This document shows positions 26,593-34,481 of a stretch of DNA of 64,000 nucleotides, piece by piece. The notes beneath the pieces were generated by a model. It saw only the letters and a list, made by a program, of their open reading frames with translations, had not been told where the DNA came from and did no database searches. The stretch's first letter is position 1. Each line of letters opens with the position of its first letter. Origin of the DNA: an uncultured delta proteobacterium. Lineage in GTDB: Bacteria > Desulfobacterota > Syntrophia > Syntrophales > Smithellaceae. Location: contig CAIVQG010000043.1 in NCBI GenBank assembly GCA_903907985.1, forward strand, positions 1 to 64,000. The letters are read 5' to 3'. The position numbers were made by a program, and so were the translations under genes.

Positions 26593-27423
26593 ATGGCGCT
26601 ATACAGAGAACGAGACGGACGAAGGCTGCATGTGAAAAGCAAACTCATGGGGGAGAGTTTAGTGGGCAAGACATTTATGGAAAGCCTTAAGATTGCTCCC
26701 CAGCAGCGGCTTTTTCCTGATGTTAATGTCGTTAAGATCGGAGGACAATCCATTTGCGATCGAGGCGTAAAGGCATTGCCGGCGATTTTAAAAGAAGTCG
26801 TGTCTAACAAGAAAAAGCACAAGATCATTCTGACGACGGGCGGCGGTACGCGCAGCCGACATATTTATTCCATAGGGCTGGAATTGGGTATGCCGACCGG
26901 CATAATCGCCAAATTCGGAAGTTCCGTCTCCGAACAGAACGCACTGCTGGTTTCGACACTCCTGGCCCCCTGGGGCGGCATTAAGATTGGCCATGACGAA
27001 ATCACGAAGCTATCAAATTACTTTGCCCAGGATTGTATTCCTGTGATGCACGGTATGCCGCCTTACGACTATTTTGCTCTACCCGTTACAAAGTCTCGCA
27101 TTCCCATTCATCGTACCGATGTGGGTACGCTGATCATCGCCAATTTAATCGGCGCCCGCAGCTGCATTTTCGTCAAGGACGAGAGGGGGCTTTATACGGA
27201 TGATCCGAAGAAAAACAGCAAGGCATCGTTTATACCTGAAATCAGCGTGAAAGATCTTCTGGCAAGGGAACTGGATGATCTGGTCATCGAACGGCCCTGT
27301 CTGGAAATCCTTCTCAACAGCGAGGTTCTCGATAAGATTCAGATCATTAACGGCCTGGCGAAGGGCAACCTTACAAAGGCCCTGAATGGAAAGCCTGTTG
27401 GCACAGTCATTTACAGGTCATAG
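26593..27423 (+). CDS. Amino-acid-kinase-fold protein, molybdenum storage protein (MosA/MosB)-like
   Basis: The 276 residues match the length and fold of the Azotobacter molybdenum-storage subunits, which use a UMP-kinase-like fold and ATP to build polyoxomolybdate clusters. Visible are the N-terminal KIGGQSICDRG strand-loop, the glycine-rich TTGGGTRSRH nucleotide loop, HRTDVGTLIIANLIGARSCIFVKDERGLYTDDPKK (the kinase-fold core) and C-terminal INGLAKGNLTKAL. MoSto is built of two related subunits, but only one is encoded here, so a homohexamer is likely. The surrounding mod, moe, mob and formate dehydrogenase genes support a Mo/W role over uridylate kinase. Stop codon TAG. Confidence 0.8.
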   Translation: MALYRERDGRRLHVKSKLMGESLVGKTFMESLKIAPQQRLFPDVNVVKIGGQSICDRGVKALPAILKEVVSNKKKHKIILTTGGGTRSRHIYSIGLELGMPTGIIAKFGSSVSEQNALLVSTLLAPWGGIKIGHDEITKLSNYFAQDCIPVMHGMPPYDYFALPVTKSRIPIHRTDVGTLIIANLIGARSCIFVKDERGLYTDDPKKNSKASFIPEISVKDLLARELDDLVIERPCLEILLNSEVLDKIQIINGLAKGNLTKALNGKPVGTVIYRS

Positions 27424-27479
27424 GGATAATCGAAGCCGGCGGGGAATTCATTCTTGACCACTGATGATAAAAAGCCAGG

Positions 27480-28244
27480 TTATAATATCAAATTCACAAA
27501 GTGCAGATAGGGCCGCAGGGCTGGAGTTCCTCCACCCTCCGAGATAATCTGGAACGCTCGCCCGGTATCGGCGACGCGAGCGCCGCCGAGGTGCGTGACC
27601 GGCGTATCTTGGAAAATTGCAGACTGTAGCGGTGTGGATGGTCCCAGAAGAACGACGGAGCGTGGCTTGCCCAGACAGTTAATAGTTTCCTCAAAGGTGC
27701 CATTTAAAAGTGTGGTGGCGGTGATGATCGCGACATTGCAATCCCGGAGCGCTCGTTGTTTTTCCGCCGCCGAGAGCAATTCCAGGCGTTGAGGATTTTT
27801 TTCGATCACCGTCAGGATGGCGCCGGTAGCCCGGATTCGTTCCGTAAGCGGTGCGAATAGTCCAACCATGGCTACTTTTTCGCCAGGCTGAAGGTTTAAA
27901 TAGCTGGTTGCTTCACGATCTTCCCTGCTGTCGGCAGAACACTTGATGAGGGCGTTGGCCGTAGCCAGGCCGATGGCCAGATGTAGGGAGTTTTTGCCGG
28001 CAATAAGACATTTCAGTAAATGGGACGCATCAGTACCGGCGCAGCGGCTTCTGTCCGGTAAAACGGTGCGGTCCCCGTGTGCAACGTCTGGCAGGATTGC
28101 GGCGATACCAGCCACATGATTATCCAGTTTCACCCCCACATAACTTAATCCTACGCACAGATCGGCAATCCGCCTTTTTTTTGCCGAGGATTCTGTTTTT
28201 TTGTAAAGGCGCTTCAGGGTATCGCCTAGTTTGAGCATTGCCAT
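27480..28244 (-). CDS. DUF4213/DUF364 family putative heavy-metal chelation protein
   Basis: A 254-residue protein of the DUF364 group, annotated as putative heavy-metal-chelating and often found beside Mo/W or metal-uptake genes. The N-terminal half includes RIADLCVGLSYVGVKL. The C-terminal DUF364 half has a Rossmann-like VAMVGLFAPL segment, a strand ILTVIEKNPQ and the typical NVAIITATTLLNGTFEETI and VVLLGPSTPL blocks. It is the last gene of the run fdhA-modABC-fmdE-DUF364, 6 nt after the FmdE gene. The function is not established; a part in Mo/W handling is inferred from the neighbours. Confidence 0.8.
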   Translation of the reverse strand: MAMLKLGDTLKRLYKKTESSAKKRRIADLCVGLSYVGVKLDNHVAGIAAILPDVAHGDRTVLPDRSRCAGTDASHLLKCLIAGKNSLHLAIGLATANALIKCSADSREDREATSYLNLQPGEKVAMVGLFAPLTERIRATGAILTVIEKNPQRLELLSAAEKQRALRDCNVAIITATTLLNGTFEETINCLGKPRSVVLLGPSTPLQSAIFQDTPVTHLGGARVADTGRAFQIISEGGGTPALRPYLHFVNLIL

Positions 28245-28250
28245 CGTGTT

Positions 28251-28859
28251 TTAACAACCGGCACATTTTTGTTTTGCTTCACTGAGGCGAACCACGTCCG
28301 TATAAGGAGTTTCGCCCTGACAGTTGCGGCAGGAATCGCCATCTTTCGAGGGATAAGCCTCGCCGCAAACCGGACAAATACCTGACGGACCCATTTTCTT
28401 GCGGCGAACTTTTTCCGGCTCGACTTGTACACGCTGGATGCCCAGCAGTCCGTGTCCTGCCTCCTTGATTTGCGCCAGGAGAAGATCAGGATCTTGTTCG
28501 CTCTTTTTTTTCTTTTTCAGATACCAGTCGCGCACTTCCGGCCAGGCATTCAGTTTTTCGGTGTCCAGATAAACCCGTACACCTTTGCCGGTGTATTTCT
28601 CATACAGGGTGACGGCAAACCGGCCGAAAGGAACAATGGAGAGCCAACCGTTGCCGATAGTGCAATGGGTTAAAATCTGAACAGCGTCGGGAAGACAAAC
28701 CGGCGTTTCGCAGATGGCATCAAAGAATTCCCCTTCCGGTAGATTTTTCATTGCCAGATCAACGATAAAACCGCCGATAATCAGTCCCGGCGCGAGATGG
28801 CCGTGAAAAGATTTGACCAGATGGAGATATTCTTCGTAGGAATAGGTACAGATGTTCAT
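28251..28859 (-). CDS. fmdE: FmdE-family protein with C-terminal zinc ribbon
   Basis: Matches the FmdE family, first named from the molybdenum formylmethanofuran dehydrogenase operon of methanogens. The 202 residues begin with the family block YLHLVKSFHGHLAPGLIIGG. A conserved Cys region ICETPVCLPDAVQILTHCTIGNG follows, and the protein ends with a Cys4 zinc ribbon (CPVCGEAY...CRNCQGE). Bacterial FmdE proteins occur beside molybdoenzyme or Mo-transport genes; their biochemical role is not known. Here it lies 23 nt after modC. A last Cys pair in QKCAGC could add metal ligands. Confidence 0.88.
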   Translation of the reverse strand: MNICTYSYEEYLHLVKSFHGHLAPGLIIGGFIVDLAMKNLPEGEFFDAICETPVCLPDAVQILTHCTIGNGWLSIVPFGRFAVTLYEKYTGKGVRVYLDTEKLNAWPEVRDWYLKKKKKSEQDPDLLLAQIKEAGHGLLGIQRVQVEPEKVRRKKMGPSGICPVCGEAYPSKDGDSCRNCQGETPYTDVVRLSEAKQKCAGC

Positions 28860-28882
28860 AAAATATGGAGCTCCTTTAATTT

Positions 28883-29596
28883 TTAGTATACCAGCGCCAA
28901 TCTTGGTTCGCGCGCCGCGCGGCTAGATCCTTCCGTTGCCGGTTCGCGGGTAATACTGCGCTGCAGCCATTGGTCGTCATTTTTACCGTCAACGACAGGC
29001 ATAATTTCATCAGCCAGAAATAGCGCCTCATTAATATCATGTGTCACATAAATAATGGGGCACGAAAGCGTGCCTTTCAGGTTCTTGAGTTCTTCGCGTA
29101 AGCCCCGGCGCGTGATCACATCGAGGGCGGAAAACGGTTCGTCCAGCAACAGCAGCCGGGGATGCCTGGCCAGCGCCTGGCAAAGCGCGCAGCGCTGACG
29201 CTCGCCGCCGGAAACCATGTGCGGCTTGCGTTTTCGCAAATGACTAATTTTGAACAGATCAAAGAGGTCATCGACTTCTTTTTTGTTTGCTGCGGCAAAC
29301 GCTGCGTTGTCATAGAGATTGAGATGAGGGAAAAGCGTGTAATCCTGAAACACATAACCCAAACGGCGTTTCTGCGGCGCAATATTAATGCGGTCCGCTG
29401 AATCAAACCAGACTTCATCGCCAAAGGTCACCCGCCCTTCATCCGGTGTTGTAAGGCCCGCCAGCATGCGGATGATGGTTGTTTTGCCGCCGCCGGAGGG
29501 GCCGATCATAACCATCATGCTTTCCGTCGCGCAGGTAAACGATATATCCAGATCAAAGTATTGCAATCTCTTCTTAAAAGAAGCGGAGATGGTCAT
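28883..29596 (-). CDS. modC: Molybdate/tungstate ABC transporter ATP-binding protein
   Basis: ATPase of the oxyanion importer. The 237 residues contain Walker A GPSGGGKTT, the Q-loop YVFQDYTLFPHL, signature VSGGERQRCALCQALA, Walker B LLLLDEPFSALD and the switch His in VTHDINEAL. The C-terminal TOBE/Mop oxyanion-sensing domain of full-length ModC (about 350 residues) is missing, so trans-inhibition by molybdate should not occur. It overlaps modB by 4 nt. An alternative is a tungstate-selective Wtp/Tup-like system, which sequence alone does not exclude. Confidence 0.9.
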   Translation of the reverse strand: MTISASFKKRLQYFDLDISFTCATESMMVMIGPSGGGKTTIIRMLAGLTTPDEGRVTFGDEVWFDSADRINIAPQKRRLGYVFQDYTLFPHLNLYDNAAFAAANKKEVDDLFDLFKISHLRKRKPHMVSGGERQRCALCQALARHPRLLLLDEPFSALDVITRRGLREELKNLKGTLSCPIIYVTHDINEALFLADEIMPVVDGKNDDQWLQRSITREPATEGSSRAAREPRLALVY

Positions 29597-30252
29597 GTGC
29601 GGGAGTCCTCGTTGAGTTTATTAATCAATAATAAAAAGGCGTAACTGACTGGAATGAAGCTGAGCGCGATCATGCCTGCGGCCGAATAATTCATGGTTTC
29701 CACTGCTTCGTAGATGGCGATGGAGGCAACCTTGGTTTCTCCCGGAATACTCCCGCCGACCATCAAGAGAACTCCGAACGCCCCGATACTGTGCAGAAAA
29801 ACTAAAACAGCGGCGGCGGCAATCCCGCTTACAGAGTTGGGAATGATCACCCGAAAAAATGCCGTCCGCTTGGACAGACCGAGAATATAGGCAGCATCCA
29901 GGAGGCGTTGGTCGATTTTCTGGAATGCCGCCTTCATCGGCTGGACAGCAAAGGGAATAGAGTAAATAATCGAAGCGATAGTGATTCCCAGGAAGGTGAA
30001 GAGCAGAGATCCTCCGGTGATGGTTTCCCAGGCCTGTCCGGCAAATCCTTTCGGCCCCATTACCACCAGCAGATAAAAACCGATGGCCGTCGGCGGCAGC
30101 GCCATCGGCAAATAGATCAATGCCTCCATCAGCGACTTTCCCGGGAAACGGGTGTAGGCCAGCAGATAAGCGATGGGGGCAGCGATCAACATCAGAAAGA
30201 TCGTTGTAAACGAAGCGAGTTTTAATGTGACGTAAAGCGCGAGATAATCCAT
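29593..30252 (-). CDS. modB: Molybdate/tungstate ABC transporter permease
   Basis: Inner-membrane permease, 219 residues with about five to six helices. The EAA-like coupling loop is RLLDAAYILGLSKRTAFFRVIIPNSVSGI. The start ATG abuts the modA stop (TAAATG), and the 3' end overlaps modC by 4 nt, so modABC is tightly coupled. Assigned as ModB by operon context and loop sequence. Confidence 0.92.
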   Translation of the reverse strand: MDYLALYVTLKLASFTTIFLMLIAAPIAYLLAYTRFPGKSLMEALIYLPMALPPTAIGFYLLVVMGPKGFAGQAWETITGGSLLFTFLGITIASIIYSIPFAVQPMKAAFQKIDQRLLDAAYILGLSKRTAFFRVIIPNSVSGIAAAAVLVFLHSIGAFGVLLMVGGSIPGETKVASIAIYEAVETMNYSAAGMIALSFIPVSYAFLLLINKLNEDSRT

Positions 30253-31014
30253 TTAACGGTATCCAAATTTTGTTTTAATCTTTTGGGTCTCCGGCGAACT
30301 TAAAAATGCCGCGAACTGTTCCACTAATGTGCGGTTTTTTGTCCTTTTCAAAATACAGGCCGCTTGAACAATATCCGGGGCTTGTGCAAGCAGATAGAAG
30401 CAACCGCTCTTTCCTTCAGAGCTGGCCGTGACCGACAGTGAACAGAAACCGGCGTCAACCGCCGATGTGCTCGCATATTGAAAAGACTGAGCAATGTCCT
30501 GGGCGTTGACCAATTTGCTTTGCAGAGCATCCGCCAATCCGGATTTTTGCAGTGCCTCTTTAGCAGCGGTTCCGTAAGGGGCGGTCAGAGGATTGGCTAT
30601 CGCAATCTTTTTGATCCGGTTGTTTTTCAAAGCGTCCTGCCAGGTTGCTGCTTTGCAGAAATCCTTATTGGCCGACCAAAGAATCACCTTTCCCCGGGCG
30701 TAAATGAAAGTTCCTTCTGTCAATCCCTCTTTTTGTAGAAGAGCAGGCCTTTGTTCATCGGCGGAAAGAAACAGGTCATAAGGGGCGCCGTTTTTTATCT
30801 GGCTGTATAGATTGCCAGCGGAAGAAAAAGTACCCTCGATTTTTACTCCCGTTTTTTTCTCAAAGTCAGCCGCAATTTCCTGGAAAGCGGAAATAAAGTT
30901 TGCCGCTACCGCCACGGAAATTTTTTCCTTGGCCAAGGCGGAAAAGGGACTCAGCAGGGTGATCAGAATAAGCGCAATAACAATCCGGCAATTATTCATA
31001 GTTACTACTTTCAT
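30253..31014 (-). CDS. modA: Molybdate-binding periplasmic protein
   Basis: Solute-binding protein of the importer. A signal peptide (MNNCRIVIALILITLLSPFSALA) leads into the ModA opening EKISVAVAANF, FEKKTGVKIEGTFSSAGNLYSQIKNGAPYDLFLSADE and KIAIANPLTAPYGTAAKEAL, all typical of class II oxyanion-binding proteins. 253 residues, normal. AGGAATAC lies 7-9 nt before ATG 31014. It follows fdhA by 84 nt across a strong terminator hairpin, so it may need readthrough or its own promoter. Confidence 0.93.
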   Translation of the reverse strand: MKVVTMNNCRIVIALILITLLSPFSALAKEKISVAVAANFISAFQEIAADFEKKTGVKIEGTFSSAGNLYSQIKNGAPYDLFLSADEQRPALLQKEGLTEGTFIYARGKVILWSANKDFCKAATWQDALKNNRIKKIAIANPLTAPYGTAAKEALQKSGLADALQSKLVNAQDIAQSFQYASTSAVDAGFCSLSVTASSEGKSGCFYLLAQAPDIVQAACILKRTKNRTLVEQFAAFLSSPETQKIKTKFGYR

Positions 31015-31057
31015 TTAAAAGTATTCCTGTATGTTATTAATAGCATATAAGTTTGCA

Positions 31058-31090
31058 AAAAACATCCCGCTATTTTCGCGGGATGTTTTG
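31058..31090. terminator. Strong hairpin terminator after fdhA, before modA
   Basis: AACATCCCGC (31061-31070) pairs perfectly with GCGGGATGTT (31078-31087); the minus strand continues with a run of six T. Located 8 nt after the fdhA stop, it should end or attenuate transcription from fdhA into modABC. Confidence 0.85.
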
Positions 31091-31097
31091 ACCTCTT

Positions 31098-33800
31098 CTA
31101 TTTAAGTTTATCAATCCTTACGGCGCAAGCTTTGTATTCCGCTGTCTGGGTAATCGGGTCATAGACCGGATTGGTGAGCCAATTGGCGCAGGCTTCCCGG
31201 AAATGGAAGGCCATCCAGACCAGTCCCTGCGGAACCTGCGAGGTTACACGAGCCTTGACTGTGACCTCACCGCGCCGCGATTTTACGGAAATCATCTCTC
31301 CGTCGGCAATGCCCTTGGACTCGGCATCTGCTGCGGAGATATCGGCTGTTTCTTCACTTAGTAATTCATTAATACCCTGGCAACGTCCCGTCTGTGTCCG
31401 AGTGTGGTAATGGTACAGACGTCTTCCGGTGGAGAGCACCATTGGATATTCTTGATCGGGAACTTCCGCCGGTGGTATCCAGTCGATGGGTTTGAGCACG
31501 CCCAAGCCGCAGGTAAAACAACCATCCTTATGCAGCGTAGCGGTGCCGGGATGATCTTCGCTGGGAGCCGGCCACTGGATTCCGTCATTTTCCAGTCGGG
31601 CATATTTTATTCCGGCCAGCGCCGGAGCGAGCACCGATACTTCGTTATCCCATATTTCCTCGGCACTATCCGATTTCCATTTGTGTCCCATTCTCTTGGC
31701 TATTTCTTTGAATATCCACCAGTTGGGCTTGGCCTCGCCCGGTGGTTGACTAACCGTGCGCACGCGGTTGACGCGCCTCTCCGAACTGGTAAAGGTGCCG
31801 TCATTCTCACTCCAGGCTGCCGCCGGCAGTATTACATGCGCAAAACGCGTTGTTTCTGTAGGGAATATATCCTGACAGACCAAAAATTCCGCCGATTCCA
31901 GGCAATGTTCAACATGATGAATATCCGGCTCGGTGTTGGCCAGGTTCTCACCGAAGACATAAAATGCTTTAATTTTTCCGGTGGTCAAACCTTCCATCAT
32001 CGTGGGCATCATCATGCCGGGCTTATTGGGAAGAGATTTAACTTTCCATGCCTTCATAAATTTCTCTTGAGCCTGCGGGTTATCGACCTTTTGATAGCCG
32101 GGAAAGACATTAGGCAGCGCGCCCATATCGCAAGCGCCTTGAACGTTGTTCTGGCCGCGCAGCGGATTGACGCCGCCGCACTCAAAACCAACATTGCCCA
32201 AAAGCATCTGGAGATTGGCGCAGGACATAACGTTGTTTACGCCACAAATATGTTCGGTGATACCCAGGGTGTACATCAGCATTGCCGGTTTGACTGCGGC
32301 CAGCCTCCGGGCAAGATTACGAATCGTATCGGCGGAAACGCCGCTTATTTCGGCAGCGCGTTCGGGCGGATACTCCAACACCTTCTTTTTGAGCTCATCA
32401 AACCCCATCGTGCAGGAGTCAACATAATCTTTGTCGTAAAGATTTTCGCTAATGAGTACATTCATGACACCATTGATCAGAGCCACATCGGAGCCGACTT
32501 GAATTTGCACATGAAGCTGAGCGAAATCCACCAGATCCGTACGCCTAGGATCGACAACGATCAACTGGGCGCCGCCAACGGCTGCGTCTTTCACAAATGT
32601 TGCAGCAACCGGATGCGCTTCGGTCATATTGGAACCGATGACCAAGATCATCTTGGCCTTCATAAAATCAGCAAAAGAATTGGTCATTGCACCGGACCCG
32701 AATGAAGTCGCGAGACCCGCGACAGTGGGAGCGTGTCAGGTACGGGCGCAGTGATCGATGTTGTTTGTTCCGATCGCCGCGCGGAAAAGTTTCTGCATTT
32801 GATACGAATCTTCGTTGATGCTGCGGGCGCAGCTGACACCGGCAATGGCGTCCGGGCCGTCTTTTTTAATAATCTCTTTGAATTTTTTGGCGACCAGATT
32901 GAGGGCTTCATCCCAGGAGGCCTCGCGGAACTCTCCATTGGTTTCCCGAATCAGCGGTGTTTTAAGCCTTTCTGCGGAATAAATAAAGTCGTAGGCGAAA
33001 CGGCCTTTCACGCACAAACGGCCCTGATTGGGATGGGCGTCTTCGACGGCGGTGATTTTGGCAATTTTGCCGTCATGGACATGCAACCACTGTTGGCAAC
33101 CCACGCCGCAGTAGGGGCAGGTGGTGCGGATTTTCTTCGTTTCCCAGGGGCGGCCCAGGCCTTTGGCTTTCTTCTCCGTGAGCGCACCAACCGGGCATAC
33201 TTCCACGCACTGGCCGCAGAAAACGCATTCGCTTTCATCGTAGGGTCTATCGCCGCCGGTGACAATTTTGCTTTTTGCACCGCGATAGCCCTGGGAAATT
33301 GCCCGATTGACAACCAAGTCATTACAGGCCTGTACACAACGTCCGCAGAGAATGCAACGACTGAAATCGCGGACGATAAAGGGATTTTGATCCTCCGTCG
33401 GATAAATATCCTTTTCATCCTTTTCTTTAAATCGCAGTTGAGTAATTTTATAGAAATAGGCCAGATCTTGCAGGCGGCAATTGCCGTTGGCTTCGCACAT
33501 CAGGCAGTTATGCCTGCCGCTCGCCAGCAGTAACTCGACGTTCATTTTTCTGGCACGATGGACAAGATCGGTATCGGTGAACACTTCCATTCCCGGCGAT
33601 ACCGGTGTGGAACAGGCCGCCATCAGTGATCGCGCGCCTTTAACCTCGACGAGGCAGATCCGGCAGGAACCGGTGGGCGAAGCACCCTTCAGATAGCACA
33701 GAGTAGGAATTTCAATCCCGCCATTGCGTGCCGCATCCAGAATCATTTGTCCCGGTTTAAATCCGGTCTCTTTCGAGTTTAGAATAAATGTGTCGTTCAT
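31098..33800 (-). CDS. fdhA: Formate dehydrogenase alpha subunit with NuoG-like N-terminus, selenoprotein
   Basis: Cytoplasmic-type formate dehydrogenase catalytic subunit (no signal peptide), 900 residues. The N-terminus has a 2Fe-2S domain (CYLKGASPTGSCRICLVEV...MAAC), a His-Cys FeS site HNCLMCEANGNC, two ferredoxin sets (CILCGRCVQAC and CVFCGQCVEVCP) and the CPYCGVGC cluster of the molybdopterin domain. Codon 355 is an in-frame TGA (32736-32738) in [27 protein letters not shown], the exact Sec site of the family. A near-ideal SECIS hairpin follows. The NuoE/NuoF-like or HydB/C partners such enzymes usually have are absent nearby. Ribosome-binding site AGGAGAA. Confidence 0.95.
32707..32723 (-). 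promoter_or_regulatory. Bacterial SECIS hairpin of fdhA
   Basis: On the minus strand GTCGCG and CGCGAC form a perfect 6-bp stem closed by a GGTCT loop, starting 12 nt after the TGA. The E. coli fdhF SECIS has the same GGUCU loop and a similar distance (11 nt), which supports SelB binding and Sec insertion. Confidence 0.9.
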
Positions 33801-34124
33801 GCTCAGTTCTCCTATAAATCATTTCTGACAATAATGACATATGTCAAATGTGGCATACGCAATGATCGTTTTCATACAAAACTATTGTCTTTATGTCAAC
33901 GCACAAAGGTCTTAATTCGTGTAATTTGCATAAAACCTTCCGATATCTATGTCAAATTTGGTCTATGTCAACTGCAGCATAAAAGACCGAAAGTCACAAA
34001 AAAGTAAATATGTTACATAAAGCACAGTCATAAAAAAGATTTGGCTGACAATTAATTTTATTGACATTTTATGGTCATCGCCCTTATAAGAAAAATGACC
34101 AGGGCAGAGGAGTGGTCGTAAGCT
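33801..34124. promoter_or_regulatory. Divergent control region between fdhA and the ModE-like gene
   Basis: No gene is seen. It carries a perfect palindrome TGACATATGTCA (33835-33846), a TTATGTCAA site near 33891 and a direct repeat TCTATGTCAA at 33946-33955 and 33962-33971. A promoter with TTGACA lies at 34061-34090. Overlapping it, ATTTTATGGTCAT (34066-34078) nearly repeats the element at 25538. At least six ATGTCA/TGACAT half-sites in this gap are unusual and suggest multiple regulator contacts. Confidence 0.65.
34061..34090 (+). promoter_or_regulatory. Probable promoter of the ModE-like gene
   Basis: TTGACA (34061-34066) and TATAAG (34085-34090) with an 18-nt spacer, about 35 nt before the ATG. 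The spacer contains the TGACATTTTATGGTCA imperfect inverted repeat, which fits autoregulation. Confidence 0.55.
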
Positions 34125-34466
34125 ATGGAAATCAAGTATAAAATCTGGATTGAAAAAGACGGGAAAGTGGTTTTCGGCAGGGGACGAGACAATATTCTCC
34201 AGGCCGTAGATGAGCAGAAGAGCCTCAATGCCGCCGCCAAAAAACTGGGAATGTCTTATCGGGCCGCCTGGGGCAGATTAAAAGCCTCGGAAGAACGGAT
34301 GGGGATGAAACTGGTTGATATTGGCGTGCACGATAAGTCCATGCAATTGACCGAGCAGGCCCGGGCGATTATCACCCGGTTCGAAGAACTAGAGAAAGAT
34401 GTCGAGAAACTCCTGCACACAGCTGATCAGGATTTTCAGAAATTAATCCGGAAGGCTGGGAAATAA
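34125..34466 (+). CDS. Single-domain ModE-like winged-helix regulator
   Basis: 113-residue protein equal to the N-terminal DNA-binding domain of ModE, a LysR-type winged helix: residues 24-60 hold the helix-turn-helix (LQAVDEQKSLNAAAKKLGMSYRAAWGRLKASEERMG). A wing strand and a C-terminal helix (ITRFEELEKDVEKLLH), which would dimerise, follow. The molybdate-sensing Mop/TOBE domains are missing, so the effector, if any, must come from elsewhere or be absent. The gene is divergent from fdhA and converges with moeA. It is the best candidate for binding the operator-like elements in both control regions. Confidence 0.87.
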   Translation: MEIKYKIWIEKDGKVVFGRGRDNILQAVDEQKSLNAAAKKLGMSYRAAWGRLKASEERMGMKLVDIGVHDKSMQLTEQARAIITRFEELEKDVEKLLHTADQDFQKLIRKAGK

Positions 34467-34481
34467 ATATTATCCCCTGAT

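Noticed and set aside
31404-32705. 433-codon plus-strand open frame
   Set aside because: It lies entirely antisense to the fdhA catalytic domain, whose frame has clear family motifs; no ribosome-binding site or recognisable domain on this strand.
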